Assembly (NCBI RefSeq): GCF_042432825.1
Contig: NZ_JBHLWN010000008.1
Location: 70,537-134,536 of the forward strand
Direction of reading: 5' to 3'
DNA from: Gordoniibacillus chartarius
GTDB taxonomy: Bacteria; Bacillota; Bacilli; Paenibacillales; NBRC-103111
DNA length: 64,000 nt
Each line of letters begins with the position of its first letter. Positions within the stretch are counted from its first letter, which is position 1. Made by a program: the position numbers and the translations under genes. Below the pieces are notes generated by a model, which saw nothing but the letters and a program-made list of their open reading frames with translations, searched no databases and had not been told where the DNA came from. Of this stretch, positions 61,463-64,000 are shown piece by piece.

Positions 61463-61640
61463 TAGTCGACGTGAACCCCTTTCGGTTGAGTCACTTATCC
61501 TTAAATTGTACCAGTTTGGGGGAAGCGCCGCAACACGCGGCTACGAACGCGCTCGTTCCATGTCAAATATTATTTCTGTATTTCAAAGAAAAAAACGGAG
61601 GCCCTCCCATTAGATGCTTCTGTTCCGTGCCCCAGTACAT

Positions 61641-61676
61641 AAAAAGCCCGCCCCCCGCTGAAGAAGGGACGGACTT
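61641..61676 (-). terminator. Terminator of hpf
   Basis: On the minus strand AGTCCGTCCC pairs with GGGGGCGGGCT, followed by TTTTT. Confidence 0.8.
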
Positions 61677-61694
61677 CCGCTTTATTCTTGCTGC

Positions 61695-62237
61695 CTACAT
61701 CGCCGGCTCAATTAACCCGTATTTGCCGTCGTTGCGCTTATATACCACATTGATTTTCTCAGTATCCAAGTTGGCGAACACGAAGAAATTGTGCCCTACC
61801 ATGTTCATCTGCAGAATCGCTTCTTCCACATCCATCGGCTTAAGCGGGAACTGCTTCGTCCGCACGACTTCCAGCTCTTCTTCATCATCCTGATAACGCG
61901 TTGTGTCCACGCGGAACAAATCCCGCATCCCGGCCTCCTGACGGAAACGCCGGTTCACTTTCGTCTTGTTCTTGCGGATTTGACGCTCCAGCTTGTCCAC
62001 GACCAAATCAATCGACGCGTACATATCGCTGCTGCGTTCTTCCGCTCTCAGGACCATGCCGGGGAATGGAATGGTCACCTCAACGGTCTGCATGCCCTTC
62101 ACCACATTAAGCGTAACATAACCGGCTGAAGACGGGGGAGTTTCGAAATATCGTTCCAGTCGACTTAGCTTCTTCTCCACATACTCTCGGAGTGCCTCGG
62201 TAACTTCCATGTGTTGACCGCGAATGCTAATGTTCAT
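61695..62237 (-). CDS. hpf: Long-form ribosome hibernation promoting factor
   Basis: 180 residues from the ATG after AAGGAGGAG. The N-terminal domain (about 1-100, MNISIRGQHMEVTEALREYV) binds the 30S decoding region. A linker (about 100-125) leads to the C-terminal dimerisation domain (RTKQFPLKPMDVEEAILQMN, ... HNFFVFANLDTEKINVVY), which joins two ribosomes into 100S particles in stationary phase. The long form is the only HPF of Firmicutes. DnaA-box-like sites lie about 200-310 bases upstream. Confidence 0.95.
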   Translation of the reverse strand: MNISIRGQHMEVTEALREYVEKKLSRLERYFETPPSSAGYVTLNVVKGMQTVEVTIPFPGMVLRAEERSSDMYASIDLVVDKLERQIRKNKTKVNRRFRQEAGMRDLFRVDTTRYQDDEEELEVVRTKQFPLKPMDVEEAILQMNMVGHNFFVFANLDTEKINVVYKRNDGKYGLIEPAM

Positions 62238-62438
62238 ATGGATACTCCTCCTTTTCGAAACTACAAGTCTATTATAGCACATTCTGGTCTCGCGTTAAAA
62301 ATTCCTTTACAAATGGAGCTATGGATATAAAAAGCGGAGTTCCGCATTTGATTAATTTTCAAATGTCCATTTATAAGTACACATTGGTGATGCCTGACCT
62401 GAGATGAAATCTCCGTCGTATTTTCTACAGTCAAAACG

Positions 62439-62545
62439 TTATTCACAAGTTGTTAACATTAGCTGCACTCGATTATTGCCTATATCCTCTAAATTCATTA
62501 ATATTGTTAACAAAGTTATTCACGTAGTTATCCACATTGTCCACA
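62439..62545. promoter_or_regulatory. DnaA-box cluster upstream of hpf
   Basis: TTATTCACA (62439-62447), TTATTCACG (62516-62524), TTATCCACA (62528-62536) and TTGTCCACA (62537-62545), all in one direction, in an AT-rich stretch. The last two are back to back. No reading frame with a ribosome binding site crosses them. Confidence 0.65.
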
Positions 62546-62695
62546 ACTCTTGTGTGTAGTAGTAAGACGAGAACCTTGAAGCGGCTGTGCGTACGGTCCT
62601 GACCGGCTCTTATGTGGCCGATGCCACCGCTGCAACTCCCATGGGCAATGCGCTGCCACACACAATCCTCCGACCGTAGGCTGCCCGGAAAAAAG

Positions 62696-62721
62696 AAAAA
62701 AGCACCCCGTTTCCGGGATGC
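62696..62721 (-). terminator. Terminator of the cold-shock gene
   Basis: On the minus strand GCATCCCGGAAACGGGGTGC, then six T. Confidence 0.85.
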
Positions 62722-62781
62722 CAGGACGCTAATGAATCTGTAAGGTAACCATTTATAACGCGGCCAATAAGGACCGGATGA

Positions 62782-62979
62782 TTACAGCTTGATTACGTTA
62801 GCAGCTTGAGGACCACGTGCGCCTTCGACGATGTCGAACTCAACAGCTTGGCCTTCTTCTAAAGTCTTGAAGCCGTCAGCCTGGATTGCGGAGAAGTGGA
62901 CGAATACGTCGCCGCCGTCTTCGCGCTCGATGAAGCCGTAGCCTTTCTCAGCGTTGAACCATTTCACTTTACCTTGCAT
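62782..62979 (-). CDS. Cold-shock protein (CspA/CspD family)
   Basis: A 65-residue single cold-shock domain, an RNA chaperone that melts secondary structure. RNP1 is KGYGFIE and RNP2 is VFVHF, with the usual aromatic surface. I choose the ATG at 62979 (GAAGGGAATG upstream), which gives the standard length, over an in-frame start 24 bases earlier. A consensus promoter at 63033-63061 gives a short leader of about 50 bases; it has its own terminator. Confidence 0.95.
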   Translation of the reverse strand: MQGKVKWFNAEKGYGFIEREDGGDVFVHFSAIQADGFKTLEEGQAVEFDIVEGARGPQAANVIKL

Positions 62980-63032
62980 GTAACACATTCCCTTCGTTAT
63001 CAAGTCACTGTAAGCTTTTGCCTACTGTCTTG

Positions 63033-63061
63033 ACTATATCACCCGCTTGACAGCGTGTCAA
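63033..63061 (-). promoter_or_regulatory. Sigma-A promoter of the cold-shock gene
   Basis: On the minus strand TTGACA (63056-63061), 17 bases, TATAGT (63033-63038). Confidence 0.8.
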
Positions 63062-63191
63062 CGAAAATGATAAGGCTTACATCCGGGAGACGATTAATTT
63101 TTTTGATAATTTAGGTATTTACAGGTTAGTAACGGGATAGATAGTTTGCGAATGCTTGATACTACTGGGTTTTTACAAGTTATTAACAAAC

Positions 63192-63221
63192 TTATACACA
63201 GAGTTGTGCACATTGTCCACA
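63192..63221. promoter_or_regulatory. Three adjacent DnaA-box-like sites upstream of the cold-shock gene
   Basis: TTATACACA (63192-63200, perfect), TTGTGCACA (63204-63212) and TTGTCCACA (63213-63221), same orientation, the last two back to back as at 62528-62545. Confidence 0.6.
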
Positions 63222-63255
63222 GAGTTATGGGAAATCCCTTTAAAATCACTCGGCC

Positions 63256-64000
63256 TTAACTATTCTTAGGTTCCGCATAAAGTATTGTTTCTTCATCAAA
63301 GATAGTGTAATGATCCAGATAATACTCATATTCTACGTTCAAATTATTAATATAATCAAAAATGGTTCCGTAGTCACTAATACTGTGGTAGATGGAAATG
63401 GCCAGCTTGGGCTTGAACTCTTCAATGGTCTGCTTTGCCCCTTTTAGTGCAGATAATTCTGCTCCCTCTATATCCATTTTAATAAAATCGACTTTATTTA
63501 TCTTATAACGTTGTACCAAATCGTCAATCGATAAGGTCTGACTCTTTCCGGAAGTCTCGGCATCAGGATCTGTAGTTACTCTACTTCCTGGCCCTTTGTC
63601 TTGAAAGTAAAGGATTTGATCCGAAGTTTCCCAGACGGGATGTTCGACTACTGTTATTCTATTTTTTAATTCAGGATTCATTTCAATATTTCTGCGCATG
63701 ATATTTAAATTACTTGGGATAAACTCGAAAGTATACACCTGGCCTCCAGAACCTACCTCATGGGCAAAAAACAAACCTGTATCACCCCAACAGCCACCTG
63801 CATCAATGACTACGTCGTTCATCATTGCCCCGATTCGTACTGCACCATTTCTATATTCATATTGTTTTTCAATAAATGTAGTATTCACCCCTCGGTCTGT
63901 AAAAAACAATTTTATTGGATATTCTAACCGTGTTAAATCAAATAAACCTGAATTTCGAAAGTACTGCGCATTAAAAACATAAAAAGGGCTCCAAATCTTT
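63256..64000 (-). CDS. FkbM family methyltransferase, N-terminus beyond the window
   Basis: The frame is open from the stop at 63256 to the window end, so the 5' part is missing. The visible 247 residues contain an SAM-binding Rossmann core VVIDAGGCWGDTGLFFAHEV, then VYTFEFIPSNLNIMRRNIEMN, and the FkbM motif VDFIKMDIEGAELSALKGA. FkbM enzymes O-methylate sugars, peptides or lipids of surface or secondary products. Base composition is clearly more AT-rich than the rest of the window, suggesting recent transfer, perhaps as part of a glycan cluster lying further right. Confidence 0.85.
   Translation of the reverse strand, partial: KIWSPFYVFNAQYFRNSGLFDLTRLEYPIKLFFTDRGVNTTFIEKQYEYRNGAVRIGAMMNDVVIDAGGCWGDTGLFFAHEVGSGGQVYTFEFIPSNLNIMRRNIEMNPELKNRITVVEHPVWETSDQILYFQDKGPGSRVTTDPDAETSGKSQTLSIDDLVQRYKINKVDFIKMDIEGAELSALKGAKQTIEEFKPKLAISIYHSISDYGTIFDYINNLNVEYEYYLDHYTIFDEETILYAEPKNS

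Noticed and set aside
62473..62661. 62-codon minus-strand frame across the DnaA boxes
   Set aside because: No ribosome binding site; the frame is an effect of the repeated box sequence.
62439..63221. Chromosomal origin of replication
   Set aside because: No dnaA, dnaN or rnpA-rpmH neighbours; the gene order corresponds to the secA-prfB region, away from oriC in Bacillus.

Overview
The window looks like a chromosomal segment of a Paenibacillus-type Firmicute. The sequence is fairly GC-rich by eye, genes have strong AGGAGG-type ribosome binding sites with many GTG/TTG starts, and the order of housekeeping genes matches the Bacillales map: uvrB-uvrA, minJ-ctpB, an M23 peptidase, ftsX-ftsE, yvjA-prfB-secA-hpf. 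I saw no rRNA, tRNA, CRISPR array, intact insertion sequence or prophage.

Layout. 1-2.9 kb: start of a sugar-binding protein, then a GNAT / VC0807-like membrane protein / TetR operon whose promoter carries paired TetR-type operators. 2.9-11 kb: the most interesting block, an operon-like series of a giant exported FG-GAP protein, a carrier protein, a class II aminoacyl-tRNA-synthetase-like amino acid:carrier protein ligase, a DltD-like SGNH protein, a DltX-like small membrane protein with a long disordered front, and a DltB-like MBOAT acyltransferase. It reads as a D-alanylation-type envelope pathway in which the usual DltA adenylation enzyme is replaced by a synthetase-like ligase. 11-16.7 kb: a sugar isomerase, KtrB, small membrane proteins, a TauE exporter and a LOG protein, with palindromic repeats between genes. 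16.8-24.4 kb: an ABC exporter with its two-component system (minus) and an HD-GYP phosphodiesterase overlapping a chemoreceptor (plus). 24.9-26.8 kb: a VOC protein and an ArsR-controlled DoxX/ArsR/SRPBCC operon. 26.9-34.4 kb: a short UvrA paralogue converging on SOS-controlled uvrB-uvrA. 34.5-36.1 kb: motA-motB. 36.5-42.4 kb: division and cell-wall genes minJ, ctpB, M23 peptidase, ftsX, ftsE. 42.8-46.1 kb: a VanW protein and a DUF1700/DUF4097-type pair. 46.3-55.4 kb: a complete arginine operon argC-J-B-D-F-G-H behind one promoter with an ARG box, with three different repeat arrays between its genes. 55.4-63 kb: a TPR glycosyltransferase, yvjA, prfB with its programmed frameshift, secA, hpf and a cold-shock gene. 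63.2-64 kb: an AT-rich FkbM methyltransferase running off the end.

How the parts fit. The Dlt-like block would activate an amino acid in the cytosol (ligase plus carrier protein) and move it across the membrane onto a surface polymer (MBOAT, DltX-like, DltD-like). ftsE/ftsX, the coiled-coil M23 protein and MinJ form a division and septal wall-remodelling group. The arg genes supply all steps from acetylglutamate to arginine (ArgJ recycles the acetyl group). Besides the genes, the window holds DnaA-box clusters at 50.5, 62.5 and 63.2 kb, a five-copy palindrome array at 51.9-52.1 kb, and in-frame hexanucleotide microsatellites in three genes. All functions are inferred from sequence alone; no database search was run.
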